From Pochonia chlamydosporia 170 (lineage: Eukaryota > Ascomycota > Sordariomycetes > Hypocreales > Clavicipitaceae), in NCBI RefSeq assembly GCF_001653235.2, contig NC_035793.1, forward strand, positions 5,022,001-5,086,000: a stretch of DNA of 64,000 nucleotides, in the 5' to 3' direction. Position 1 is the stretch's first letter; each line of letters starts with the position of its first letter. Position numbers and translations under genes: made by a program. Below the pieces are notes generated by a model that did not search any database, was not told the origin of the DNA, and worked only from the letters and a program-made list of their open reading frames with translations. This document shows, one piece after another, positions 22,327 through 34,092 of the stretch.

Positions 22327-23391
22327 ATGAAGACTCGAGAGTTCGATTTCAACGTTGATTCGAGAGTCGTGCCAAGCGATCCCATTGAGCTCCGTGGGAA
22401 AAGCCGCGACAGTGGTCGAATGATCGTGTTGGAGCGGTCGACAGAGAAGATTACGCACACAGTGTTTTCCAATATATGCCAATACTTTCGCCCCGGTGAT
22501 CTTTTGGTGCTGAATGATAGCTACGTACTCGCCAATACCTTGAGGTTCCAACACGGTGACCAATCTACTCAAGTAGGTTTGGCTGGACAGGAGCCGGACG
22601 GCACGACCATTGTTGACCTATTTGGGTGGTCGTTGGCTGCACCAGATTTGACCCTGAAGTCGACAAATAACGAGCAACTTACCTGTACACTACTTGAAGC
22701 CCTGCCTGACCAACACTGGAAAGCAAAGTTCGAGCCCTTCGACTTAGTTACACCAACACTCGATCAGTTCGGGCGGCATGTAGACGATGTGATCAACCTC
22801 AATGCAGCACACTGGAAATCTGCGCCTCATGCGTATCGCTCTGTATACGCTAAGACACCGGGTTCCCTTGATATCCCTTCAGCTGGGCTTCACTTCTCTA
22901 CTGAGCTGCTGGGCGAGATTGAGTCCAAAGGAGTTGAGATCGCCAACATAACGCTACATGTTGGGGCGACTGAGATCCTGTCAGTTCGTCACATCAGCGA
23001 GGAGGAAGTTGAGAACCACAAGGTCAGGTCCGAGTACTTCCAGGTTGGAGACAGGGCTGCTTCTCAGATCAACCGGGCCGTCTCTGAGGGAAGACGTGTC
23101 ATCGCAATCGGAACGACTGTCATGAGAACACTTGAGACTTTGGCAGCCAAACGAAGCCCCAAGACTCCTATACAAGCCCAATCAGGGTGGACAGATCTCT
23201 ACATCTACCCTGGGTTTAAGTTCAAGCTCGTCGATGTGCTGTTGACGAACCTCCACCAACCTCGTTCCAGCCATATTGTGCTTACGGCTGCCTTTGCTGG
23301 GAAAGACTTTGTGATGCGCAGTTATGCGGAGCTTACTGAACATGGTGGATACGAGTTTGACATGTTTGGGGACAGCATGCTAATTGTGTAG
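22327..23391 (+). CDS. QueA-like S-adenosylmethionine:tRNA ribosyltransferase-isomerase
   Basis: A 354-residue, intronless homologue of bacterial QueA. QueA transfers and rearranges the ribosyl group of S-adenosylmethionine onto preQ1 in tRNA, giving epoxyqueuosine. Family landmarks run in order along the whole length: RPGDLLVLNDSYVLA (55-69), YRSVYA (170-175), GSLDIPSAGLHFS (179-191), ITLHVGATEI (208-217), HKVRSEYF (231-238), RRVIAIGTTVMRTLE (256-270), GWTDLYIYPGFKFKLVD (287-303), LTNLHQPRSSH (306-316) and FGDSMLI (347-353). Bacterial QueA usually has HxMHSE and NFHLPKS. Here one His is Arg and the second block is NLHQPRSSH. Fungi are not known to make preQ1, so either the substrate or the role differs. 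A bacterial origin by transfer is likely but unproven. Confidence 0.88.
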   Translation: MKTREFDFNVDSRVVPSDPIELRGKSRDSGRMIVLERSTEKITHTVFSNICQYFRPGDLLVLNDSYVLANTLRFQHGDQSTQVGLAGQEPDGTTIVDLFGWSLAAPDLTLKSTNNEQLTCTLLEALPDQHWKAKFEPFDLVTPTLDQFGRHVDDVINLNAAHWKSAPHAYRSVYAKTPGSLDIPSAGLHFSTELLGEIESKGVEIANITLHVGATEILSVRHISEEEVENHKVRSEYFQVGDRAASQINRAVSEGRRVIAIGTTVMRTLETLAAKRSPKTPIQAQSGWTDLYIYPGFKFKLVDVLLTNLHQPRSSHIVLTAAFAGKDFVMRSYAELTEHGGYEFDMFGDSMLIV

Positions 23392-23582
23392 CTGTAAATA
23401 CAACAGATGAAGGATGAGTCAGTCGGGATCCACGACTGGATGGTGTTTCAGACATGCTTCAAGAGGTACAATAGTATACGACGTTGAACTGAATCTCTGT
23501 TTTACATGCTGTGACATCGAAAATACAAGTTCTCGTACTGTATTATTAATGGTGTAGACAATCCATTACAGAGACTAGTTAC

Positions 23583-24878
23583 TCAGATGCTATACCAGGT
23601 ACCATACTTTCCAATTGGCGGGTAAGCACACTGAATTTCACTCGAAGTCCAGGTATAATCAAAGTTGCTGGTACTTTGTTTGCCACCAGTCATACACCAT
23701 AACCCAGTCCGAGTGATGGGATCATTGTTTGCTACCCAAATCTGTCCACATGAGGGGTCGGCGGCGCATTTGGCGGCGCAGTACTGGAAAATGCCGTCGT
23801 ACGTCAGAGGAATACCTTGAACATCATCATTCAAGGTGAGATAGTTGAACGGTACACAATTGTTGTTGTAGCTGGAAACGTAGTTGTACTGACGCCCGGC
23901 AACAGTCACTGTCTGTGTAGCAACCTGTGTGTTCGTCGCTACTGGTCGTAATGTTTCGGTGGCTGTTATTTCGGCGGTTGCGGTGTTTGTTGTCGGTGGT
24001 TTCGTGGTCGTGACCGTTACTGTAGCCGTCACCGTGACGACGTTGGCTTGTGTTGCGAGAGTTGGGGATACAGTTGCTGTGAAAGAGAGAGTGGTTGTTG
24101 GTTTAACGGTCACTGTCACGGTCGACTTTGCGGTGACGGTGGGTGCTTTCACGTAGCAGCTGCAGGCTGTTGAAATGACTTTATCGGCAAACCTCTTGAG
24201 CTCTAGGAGCATCGTATTAGTTTTCAAGAGCAGTTAATGAATGGGTTCGTTAAGTTTGGCAACTCACCAGGAGGAACTCGAGGCGGGTTTGGCTTGCATG
24301 GCGCCCGCCCTGGCGCCCCTCGCTTCTTGGGGCCCGTTCTGCCGTATGTAGTGACGGAGCTGAGATACGTTAGACTTTGCATTAGGCATGAACAAATTAA
24401 TCATCTTTTACGTACACTGTAGAAGTTGACGTTACGGTCACCGGTTGTGGGCTCGTCACGGTTGCAGTGTCACTGGCCAAGTATTGTTAGCCTACCTACA
24501 GCAGGGGCTTTAACGGATGCACCGCATGATCAAGTCAACCTACGTGATAGTATTGGTAACTGTGACAATCGGTCCGTCAACCGCGTTCGTCACCGTTGCT
24601 TCGACAGTTGCCGTGTTTGTCGTCGTGATTGTTTGGCCATCTGTGGCAGTGATGGTAGCAGACACAACTTGAGGAACCGTCTGTGTCACAGTTGTTTTGC
24701 TGGTGACAGTCTGAGTAGAGATGTGTATGAAACTGCTGCAAAATGAAGAAGCCCTCAGGAAACGAAGGACTGCAAGTGCGGGATTGTCGTTGCATGAGTT
24801 AAAGTGTCGGGCATCATTCACTGGTGCTGCAGCGACAGCAGTTGCAAGCAACGCCAACGGAAGTTGTTTGAGCTGCAT
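23583..24878 (-). CDS. Secreted Thr/Val-rich protein with C-terminal cysteine domain
   Basis: Four exons on the minus strand, 24544-24878, 24416-24472, 24268-24359 and 23583-24202, encode 367 residues. Introns of 71, 56 and 65 nt have GTAGGT, GTACGT and GTGAGT donors, and GCTAAC or TCTAAC branch points in the first two. Residues 1-18 (MQLKQLPLALLATAVAAA) are a signal peptide. The middle is low-complexity TVTVT/TTT sequence typical of O-glycosylated fungal wall or surface proteins. The last 90 residues hold six cysteines (NNNCVPF, YCAAKCAADPSCGQIW, WCMTGG, IQCAYPP), reminiscent of a PAN/WSC-like fold, though I cannot assign it. No GPI signal is visible at the end. It converges with the QueA-like gene, 191 nt apart. 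Confidence 0.75.
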
Positions 24879-26640
24879 TTTCGTATCCCGAAAGACAGGG
24901 GTTTAGAGAGAAATAAACATGCGGGTTTGGAAACACAACCCAACCCGTCAAATCTCCTTTAGACTGCGGCATACCGGCGATGGGCTCGTCTATATACCCC
25001 TTGGAACTATCACCAACATCCACACAGGAACAAACGTGGCGCTGGTTGGAAAGGGCTGAAGTCACAAACAAACCAGATCCTCTCCTGCAAAGATCAACGA
25101 CAGCGTTCAACCCGATTCAGCTATCTGGCGCCATCCCAACATGGTGGTAATTATTTCTGCTAGTTAAAGAACTAGTGGTTCTAGCCCTGTGGTTCCTGGA
25201 GGCCGGGCCCATTCCCAGTTCCTATTCTAGACTAAGTTAGTCCCAGACAACTCAAGCGCAATGCCAAACTACCGACAAAAGAATGGAGCCTCCCGAAATT
25301 GTGGTAAACATGAGTATGCACCTCGTACTGAGCTGAAATGCTTTTGAGGTACAGAGTACCCCGTACCAAGTTCGGTTGGCAAGGTGCGATTAGCGAAGCA
25401 CGTCTGGAGGAACCGGTCTCGCTCCAACAAGTCCAGCAGAAACGCCACAACTTGTAGTAACTCATAGTTGCAACGCCTGGTCTACTCAAGCTTGCGTTTT
25501 GAGGAAAAGAAACTGCTAGTCTCTTGCTGTGGTGCGGCTGAGTGAAGAAATACAACTACATCGCACGGCTAGACTGCCAATGGCTCCATCCTTCGATCAG
25601 GTCGGGAGGTGCCTTGTGACATAAAATTACACGAGGTGCCAATGCCAGTTTAGATAGTGGGTGTTCAAGAAGAAGGATAAAGGTGATCAACTACCAGTCT
25701 TTTGATGCCAATCCGGTCGATTAATTAACAACTATCTTCCGTAACAGGCAACTGTACCAACTACGTCTACTACCAGCTATGTAGGATGATATACAGAAAC
25801 TCAAATACTTAACATGGTATAACAGCTACGGTTTAAAGTTGACATGAGACATTCAATCTTGTTAGTGTTGTAAATGCATTTACACGTGTTCTTCCGCTGA
25901 TCAAGAGACTTCTGATACCAGCATTCTGCCTCATACTATCCCGGCCACAAAGATAATTTCCAGAATCTTTTCAGAAATTTTAAAAATGATAACCCGCCAA
26001 AGTTGTAGCAGTTAAACGACATAATTTCTTCTGACTTTCAAGCCTCTGACATCACTTAGTTCTTTCAATCCACGGACTCACAAGATGGTTTAGATTGTAG
26101 CTTGTCAATGAATGTTGGCAAAAAGATAGACTTATCACTAGGCTAACTACATGTCTAGATCCTAGTGAAGGAAGTACATGCTTTGTCCTCTTGGCCTTTT
26201 CAAGCTTCCCCCTTTTCAGGACATGGAGCTTGGTCTATGTGAAACACGAACAGCCTTGTGGTGTGGTCGTTTGTGATATCAGTGATGGATGGTAACACAT
26301 ACGTCTGGAGTTTTCGGCCAGGTTCCGAATATGGAAGTTGCCTGACTTTACTGACTTCGCTGTTCTCTTTGGGTGAGACATAGTCGGCTACTTCAGGCAG
26401 CAGCACCAATATGCGGACAGATTGCTTCATCATCAGTCCAGTACATTGACCGCCTCACTCTGCCTCTTCTATAAATTCTGCACAGACCATTACAACGGAT
26501 AGTTTATAAAGTCCGAGTTCACCTCGCCCCCTTCTATGAAGCTGAGTTCTGTTTGGAACCCCTCCATCAAAGTTGTTTGACGTTTCGTCTCTACCATTCA
26601 TATTCGTAGCTTGCTGTCACCTTCTTCCCCCCAGCCCAAC
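24879..26640. other. Gene-free stretch
   Basis: No gene is supported over about 1.76 kb. A 77-codon minus-strand frame with an ATG start (26200-26433) has no recognisable domain. The right end is the promoter and pyrimidine-rich leader of the AAA+ ATPase gene (CACCTTCTTCCCCCC before the ATG). Confidence 0.45.
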
Positions 26641-28272
26641 ATGGCCAAGGTCAATCAAAATGCCTTTGAGCTCTGGAAGCAACACGTTAGTCAACCTCGT
26701 GTGGACAGTGAAGTGGCAGCCTGTCAACTACTGCGTGACACTCATCCAGACTACCACGTCACCCGCACCGACCCAGAAAAGTCAGACTTGATCGGGTACG
26801 CTGAGGCAGGCTTTGCCACCAAAACCCTTCATCGTCCTGCGGACTATGATGCTACGCGCAGATACAAGACTGCTGGTTCTAGTGCTTGCTCCATTCCCGT
26901 TTTTTGGCCGTTCGACACCGTGCTGCCCGAGGCTGGCCCGGGGACATTGGAAGATGAGGTCCGCTTCGGCTGCTGGAAGTATTCCTGGGATGGCCACGAG
27001 TTCCTGGTGTACGAAGTTGGCTATTTAGGCCAACACAATAACCTCATTAAGAATCTATACATTTTGGCACCAGCGGGAGACTATGTGCAAAATGGATGCC
27101 ACGAGCATACCGACGCTTTGATCCTAGCTGCGGGGGCCTGGACGAAGGCCTTGCATGAGGAGATCTACGTCTTTGACGATTCGTCATGGCGTAAATCTTC
27201 ATCCATGTACCGAAGCGTACAAGGTGTCTCCTGGGATGATATGATCCAAGAACCTTCTATGAAGGACGGCCTCCTGAAGGACGTTCTCTCCTTCTTCGCC
27301 TCTCGAGAGTCGTACGCATCGATGGGAGTCCCGTGGAAGCGCGGCGTGATCTTACATGGTGTGCCGGGCAATGGTAAAACTCTCAGTATCAAGGCTCTCA
27401 TCAACTCTCTGTCGGCTCTTGACCCGCCTATTCCCGCTCTTGTTGTGAAATCGTTTGACAACAGGTGCAACGGGCCAAAATGGGCGATGAAGATCATGTT
27501 CTCGCACGCACGCGCCATGGCACCTTGTGTGCTCGTCTTTGAAGATCTCGACAGTTTGGTTGAGGACGAGACACGGAGCTACTTCCTCAATGAGGTGGAT
27601 GGTATCGAATCCAATGAGGGCATCTTGATGGTCGGTTCGACAAACCATCTTGGCAGGCTGGATGACGCCATCGCCAAGCGACCCAGCCGTTTTGATCGAA
27701 AGTTCCATTTCAAGCTTCCTGAGGAGCCGGAACGAGTCGCCTATTGTCGACAGTGGGTTAATAAGTTGGCCAATAAGGACACCGTCGACTTTCCAGATGA
27801 GCTCTGTGACGTAATTGCAAAGCTGACCGAGGGATTCAGCTTTGCGTATCTCAAGGAGCTCTTTATCTCTTCGTTGCTGGCTCTCAGCCATGGTCAAATG
27901 ACTGATAGCCACAACACTGATGTCGATGCGACTACGGCTAATGGCTCGGCTGCCAATGGTGACAATGTTGACAAGTCCAATGCCATGATTGATGACAACG
28001 GTCTCGGTAACAATAACGATGTTAAAAACGTCGATACAACCGGTTTGAATGTCGCCAAAGACGAAGATATGGCCCTGGGAGAGGACGATCTCGAGGCGGA
28101 GACGAGTGCGGATAAAGACAATGAGAATGAGGAGAGTCCAGTGAAAGTTAAAACGGTTATGCCAACCGTACAGATCCCTGACCACTTGAAGAATAATAAA
28201 CTTCTAAGGATTGTCTCAAGGGAAGCAGAGGCGCTCTGGGACCAGATGGATAACTCTGTAGAGGAGGAATAA
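26641..28272 (+). CDS. AAA+ ATPase
   Basis: A 543-residue intronless protein with a single AAA+ module. Walker A GVPGNGKT lies near residues 240-247, Walker B VFEDLD near 298-303, sensor-1 GSTN near 331-334 and an arginine-finger-type PSRFDR near 348-353. Such proteins use ATP to remodel or unfold protein partners. The 190-residue N-terminal domain (HEFLVYEVGY) is typical of fungal AAA paralogues related in the ATPase core to proteasomal regulatory subunits. Residues of about 425-510 are an Asn/Asp/Glu-rich, probably disordered, insertion, followed by a conserved-looking tail. I chose the ATG at 26641. The frame extends back to 26611, but only from TTG. The specific substrate is unknown. Confidence 0.88.
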   Translation: MAKVNQNAFELWKQHVSQPRVDSEVAACQLLRDTHPDYHVTRTDPEKSDLIGYAEAGFATKTLHRPADYDATRRYKTAGSSACSIPVFWPFDTVLPEAGPGTLEDEVRFGCWKYSWDGHEFLVYEVGYLGQHNNLIKNLYILAPAGDYVQNGCHEHTDALILAAGAWTKALHEEIYVFDDSSWRKSSSMYRSVQGVSWDDMIQEPSMKDGLLKDVLSFFASRESYASMGVPWKRGVILHGVPGNGKTLSIKALINSLSALDPPIPALVVKSFDNRCNGPKWAMKIMFSHARAMAPCVLVFEDLDSLVEDETRSYFLNEVDGIESNEGILMVGSTNHLGRLDDAIAKRPSRFDRKFHFKLPEEPERVAYCRQWVNKLANKDTVDFPDELCDVIAKLTEGFSFAYLKELFISSLLALSHGQMTDSHNTDVDATTANGSAANGDNVDKSNAMIDDNGLGNNNDVKNVDTTGLNVAKDEDMALGEDDLEAETSADKDNENEESPVKVKTVMPTVQIPDHLKNNKLLRIVSREAEALWDQMDNSVEEE

Positions 28273-29265
28273 AACCGGAATGCGAGGTTACCACACATTT
28301 TGCCTGTCTTACATCTTAGAATTAGTTTACTTGAACTCACAAGAGGTATCGAGGCAGAAGGAAGAGTTTGCGGGAGCGAGATTCGTGACATGGGAATGGG
28401 ATGTGAGCAACCGGACAGATCTAGGCTAGGCACTTCCCGTTTCCAGTCATTTGCGCCTTGTTAGTACTAGATATGACAAACACATTCTTTAGAAATATAC
28501 CTGCGTTTTCACAGTTGTGAGCTGCAAATGCATTCGCTACATGGCCTTGGTGGAAATGTTTTGTCGGTGGTTGATGTAGTGTCGTAGACTTTCGTTCGTC
28601 AAATTAGTAGCCAACAAAGTCCGAGTATTTGCACCGCCCAAATCATCTTAGTGGTTTAAAATCAGTCAACTTTTTGAGAATGTGCCTGTACAAGACCGAC
28701 TGTGTCTGTCGTGGAAGTACAAACCGTGGGCGGTGACTGAAAGCTGCGCTAATATAAAACTCCTAATGTATTTGAGAGACAAGAATAAAGAAGATTGAAG
28801 TTAACGACCCCAGGCTATTCGGCCTGGCAAAAAGAGACGCTCTGCTGATGCAGAGACACAAGCGTAAGTTATATTTGTCGACAAAGAACAAGAATAAAGA
28901 GGCAGAATCCGGACCAAACGTTCGTGCTTACGTCCCAGTTTCAGCCATTCTCGAATTGGAGCAACCCTAGCATGGACACACAGAACAACACGGTAATAAA
29001 CTCCCTTCGATACCAGAGCAGATAACTAGAATACTCACGTTTACATGGTCCGTGACATAGTTGAAGTACTAGAAAGCTAAAATTGATGCGGCTTGATCGA
29101 TGATAGGATCAGGGACTAACCTATTATTGAGAAGAACAACGGAGAGAACGCACCGCCGGCACTACCTCTTATATAGGGAGAACACATTGTTGATACCTAA
29201 CTGTAGTTTACTGAGCACTCATCAATATAATTCTTCTAATGGGTCAAGTAAAGGAAACGAATGCG
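28273..29265. other. Gene-free stretch
   Basis: Nearly 1 kb without a supported gene or repeat. Frames here are short and without family resemblance. It contains the 3' ends of the AAA+ gene and the NLR-type pseudogene. Confidence 0.5.
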
Positions 29266-32200
29266 TCAACTGGTGTCAAGATGCATCCTAAGATACTCCG
29301 CAAGAGCGTGGTGACCATTGTCAATGGCCCATGACAGTGGTGTCCGGCCATTCATATCTTCCGATACAATGTCAGAACCTGCCTCGACGAGAAGCTGTGC
29401 GACAAACTCATGCCCATTCCCAGCAGTCCATGACAATGGTGTTCGCGCAGTCAGATCTATAGCTCCAACATTCGCCTTGTTTTGTATGAGAAGCTCCGTA
29501 GCTTCTACGTGTCCCATCTCAGCAGCTATAGACAACGCGGTCCGTCCTTTACCATCTGTTGACGTTATATCCGCCCCAGTGGCCAGGAGGAACCGTACGT
29601 TAGCCCCTGATCCTGTAGCCGCGGCCCATAGTAGTGGTGTCCGACCATCCGTATCTGTTGAGTTGATGTCGCTCCCATTTTGAACAAGAAATTGTGCTTT
29701 ATCGAAGAATTTACGCTGGGCAGCCCATGATAGAGGTGTCCGACCGTTCAAGTCCGCTGATTCAATATTGGCTCCGCTTTTAACAAGCAAACGTACATTA
29801 CTTATAATTCCCCAAGTAGTAGCCCAAGACAGTGGTGTGCGTCCACTTGAGTCCATTGATTCTTTGTCGGCCCCAGCTCGAATAAGGGACTGTATAACAT
29901 CATTACTTCCCCCCTGAGCGGCCCAGGACAACGGTGTCCGGTCGTCCGCGTCCCTTGCTTCGACGTTAGCCCCCTTTTCAAGAAGCAATTTTGCGCTACC
30001 TGGATATATACTCTCAGTAGCCCGTGATAGTGGTGTCCGACCGCCTCGGTCCCTCATTTCGGTGTCTGCTCCCTTCTCAAGGAGTATTCGTACAATACCC
30101 TCAAGTTCCATCTTAACGGCTAACAGTAGTGGTCCCTGCCCATGCGGATCTGTCATTGTAAGATCCGCCCCGTGCTCGACAATTATTCTCACAATAGCCG
30201 TATGTCTCTTCTCAATGGCCAATAAGAGCGGTGTCCGACCTTTTGGGTCTTTTGTGTCGATGTGCGCAGGGCTGCGACGAGAATACTCACCTTGTTCTAC
30301 AAGGGCACGCACAACCTTGGTGTGCTCGTTCATTACGGCAGCAAAGAGCGGATAGCCATTCCGTTCTCCTTGAATACCAATCCGCGGGTTTCGACGGAGG
30401 TACATCTCAATAAGATTAGAGAGCCCTTGATCCGCCAAAATATAGAGTAGACTTGCTTGTGTTATGTATCGGCAAGCTTGAAAATCCGTGAAAATGTTAT
30501 TCACCTCAATCCACTTCCGAATTCCAAATTTAGCAAGAAAATCATCCTGAGAAATCGACCCTGCAGCAGCGTTCGCGTGGTGAAGCACATGTGTTGTGGC
30601 ATATTCAAGAAAAGGGTATCTGGCTGACACCTTTTGTTCCAGCTCATTGGCATAAAGCTTCCGCGGCGGAATTGGGGTGTGGCCTGGTATGCATGATGAA
30701 GTATGGAGCATAATGTATTCATGGCAGCATTGTTTTAACTTCTCATGACTTTGGCCCGCAAAGTCCTCTGCGAATTCTGGCCAAAGGTCCAGGAGACCGT
30801 TATCCTTGATCAGGAAGTCTCGGACAGATTCATGAATGAATTGAACAACCGGGTGCCTAAACTTAGTGAGCTCGGCGAGTCCTTTGGAGGAGCTGGTGAT
30901 GAACCTATCCATCGTATCTTCAGTGATATCGTTGGCTTGACACTTGGCTAACCGCTCTATTGACAGCCCAGACCATACCCCGAAATAGAATTCTTCTCGC
31001 TTCAAGGGTCGGTTTGCGTACAGTATCCATTGGATGCAGAGTAATAAGTCCTCCATATTATTATTGTCTCGTCGCAAGATATCCCTAAAAAGCTCGCTTA
31101 GTTGGTCCGGTAGCTCTTCCAGTCTGCTCTGAACTGCTGGAAGCCAACCTCGCTGGAATTCCTTGTTGAGAATGTCCACAACCAACACGACCCACATGAA
31201 CACTCCTGCCGCTTTTTGCAGTATTTAATCTTAAATCTTGTTAACAAGAGGACCTAAATCTGCCCTTAGACAGCTCCGGACGTATTTTTCCAGATTATTT
31301 CTGTGACCTTGTTAATCTTCTAGTGTAAGCCGCAGTCCGCCACGAATGTAGATATATGGGTAATAACGGCTGGAGAAGCAGATCCGGAGCCAAATACCAT
31401 GCACAGCGGCTATATGTCCAAGGTCCTCAAAGTATTCCACCATGTCTAAGACTTGCTGCTCATCGCATTCGTTAAGAGCGTCAATAAAACACATGAAAGA
31501 GCGGTCTCCAAGGTCTAGTATTGCCTTGCGAAATAGTTCTCGGAGAATATCAAAGTTGAGAGTGTCGACCTGACTGGGAGGAGTTGCGTCTACATCGTCA
31601 AAAACCCACTAAAGATCTAGGAAAGATTCTAAAAGTTAGAGCAGCAGAGATTAATGCATCCCAGTCGTCGACTTTTCCAGATACTCGCCTTGAGCGTGGA
31701 AGAAAAATGCTGCTACTACAGCAGTATAGGCATATTCTTTCCTTAAGCAAGCATACGCGGACTTTATAATGGTTGACTTCCCAGCACTAGGCTTTCCACT
31801 GATCCACAAGAATCCGGAATATAGAGAAGGTGCTTCAGATTGTCGCTATTTCATGAAAGTTGGGTGTTCGAGTAGCCACTTGCACGTCCTGGCATAAGCA
31901 GCCTTAATGCTGGACTGGCGGGAATGGATCTGCTTAAACCTGAGAGAGTTCAACAAACCTTTGCGATGCTGCTGCAGTGCATTTAGATCTGTGAAGTGAT
32001 GGTAAGCCACAGGCTGCAAGAATGGGAAGCACTCGGGTCGACTTACCAGCGACTAAGGCTGTTTCCAGGGTTGCTGTTGTCTCCACTGCAATAACCGGTA
32101 TAGCAATCAACAGTAGCTCTTTTGCATATGCTGCCGCAGTAGCTGCTACATATTTCTGCCACTCTTTGCTTTTGTGCGTGTCTGCGTAATCACATATTCC

Positions 32201-32990
32201 CCGAACTACCAGACAGGGCACATGGTCCACAAGCCCAGCAGCTTCCATCTCGAAGCATATAACATCAAGCTCTTGTGCTATCCTGTCCCTGGTGATTCCA
32301 TCCCTCATCACTCCATTACCAGAAGCAACACCCCCGTAATGTATCTTCGGATCGCGATCTGTTCGAAATGGTCGTTCTACCAATGTTGACTTGTCACATC
32401 CATCACAATTGGATCCTAGGCCCGTGTGCGACAATGCTGCGAGGAAAAGCCTATCTTGTAATGAATGAGGATAGGCGTACGTAGTCATTCTGGGATGAGC
32501 TTCAAGCATATCTCGAAGTATTAATGGTACCTTGGTTTGGTTCAATTCGTGAATTGCACGCAGCTTAGAGACAGACGTTGACAGCTCTATAGGTGGTATC
32601 TTGGGGGTTCCTGTGCGTTCCATTTGGCCACCCGGAGTGGCCTTGCCGAGCTCATATGGCATGACTCTGCAACCGACCACGACATCTCCGAGCCTTAAGT
32701 CGATGTCGGTATTTCGAGGAGCACCTCCGCCGATGCCAACCATCAAGGTCACGCGAATGGAGGGAAAACTTCGAACCAGGTTGCTTGCTACAACGGCGGC
32801 ATTAATTGTGCCATATTGGTGCATCGGAAGACAGGCCACGGCAATATTATATTGTCCAATGTTTCCCAAAATATAGGCATTAGTATTGTTCGCTTTTGCG
32901 GGCAAGTTCTCGTGGATTTCATCCAGCATTGCATGGGCCGCTGCCATCTCAATGGGAAGTGCGCAAACCCAGGCCACAGTATAGTCGCCA
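29266..32990 (-). pseudogene. PNP-NACHT-ankyrin NLR-type gene with seven in-frame stops
   Basis: A fungal NLR-like receptor plan on the minus strand. The first exon (from about 32977 to 32047) encodes a nucleoside-phosphorylase-like domain with VGIGGGAPR, GDVVVG, CFEMEAAGL and VRGICDYAD. A 58-nt intron (31989-32046, GTAAGT to CACAG) leads to exon 2, which reads LNALQQHRKGLLNSLRFKQI, then Walker A SGKPSAGKST and Walker B CFIDALNECD. Exon 2 ends with about twelve ankyrin repeats (GRTPLSWA type) to residue 645 of the terminal open frame. One reading frame is kept throughout exon 2. Stops occur at 31846, 31651, 31636, 31609, 31312, 31231 and 31225, while the last 1.9 kb is open. The start is also damaged: ATG near 32992 is out of frame with the domain. 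Confidence 0.8.
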
Positions 32991-34092
32991 TTTTAACGTC
33001 TGCCTGAACTCCTCTGCGTATTGGAATTAGCGTCATAAAGAGTTTTAGCCTGTTTTGCAGGAGGCTCTAACGCAGATGTATTGTGTTCACTCGATGCCCG
33101 CTCGGCGTTGCTAGAGGCCATTATCAGGGGGGGTTCATGTTTGGTTGGAACAAGGTGGTGATAAAATATATCTCGTCATATCTAATACAACTGATATGGA
33201 TCGATCTGCGGTGTTGCAGTGAAGAGCTTGTGCACGGCACCCTTAAATGGCGACATGAGGCTCTGTTTAGGTGTAGGAGAGCATTGCCTGGATGGTTGGG
33301 CATCGTTTGGAGTCAGAGAATGCGGCTGACTGTGAGAAGGCAGATTTCTGGTTGGGTCAAGGGTTCCTCCTGCCAATCAATGGTGGTGTTGTCACTGTTG
33401 TGCTGCCATCTGGACACAATGAAGCTGCATGTGGTCATTTGTTGCCTCATTATGGTTGTGGCCGAGTGAAAATTGCTCCATAACTGAGCCTGGAGCAGAA
33501 AGCGGAGAAGGCGCCTGAAGAACCAGGCTTGATCTGTTTGTGTGCTGTGAAGAAGCCAACATTGAAGTCAACGGGTCTGATCCAGTTTGAGGCAAGAGGT
33601 CCCCGGCCAAGATGCCCACAGTTCCTGCCATGTTAATGCAAGTTAGCACGAAGCGGCTCGGCCCGCAACCGGCGATTCGCAGCTGATCCAGTCTCGTGTA
33701 AATTGGCCACGACAACATGAACTGCTCCTCGCGAGTTTGTCTTCACCAGAGCCATGACATCGCAACCGCAGCAGACCAGGTCACTAAGCCAAGCTGCATT
33801 AGGTAAGAGAGCTCTGGTAGTTGCACTCTGGGCAAGCGGACGAGCCCGGCCATTATTTAGTCTCCTATGGACGATATACCTCCATTACTCCCGCTTTTGG
33901 ACGGCTATACGATATCCACCACACGCAAACAGACACATGAGCCCCTAGTTTACTTGAATGATAGAAATAAGATATCGCCTGAAGACAAACTTACCACGGT
34001 ACAACGATCTGTCAGTTGACTACTCTACAAATGTAGACTGCCTCACCAACCCTGTTCTGAAACGGATACCGACAACAGATACCTTGCCTTAT
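32991..34092. other. Region with a possible minus-strand coding relic
   Basis: No functional gene is supported. On the minus strand, 33718 down to 33182 reads as two low-complexity segments in the same frame, separated only by two TGA codons near 33393 and 33378. They are rich in Ser, Pro, Gln and His (LGHNHNEATNDHMQ, then SHSQPHSLTPNDAQPS). This could be a relic of one protein, but no domain is recognisable. Confidence 0.35.

Noticed and set aside
27352..28185. Long minus-strand frame of 277 codons
   Set aside because: It is the antisense shadow of the AAA+ ATPase, whose motifs are complete on the plus strand.
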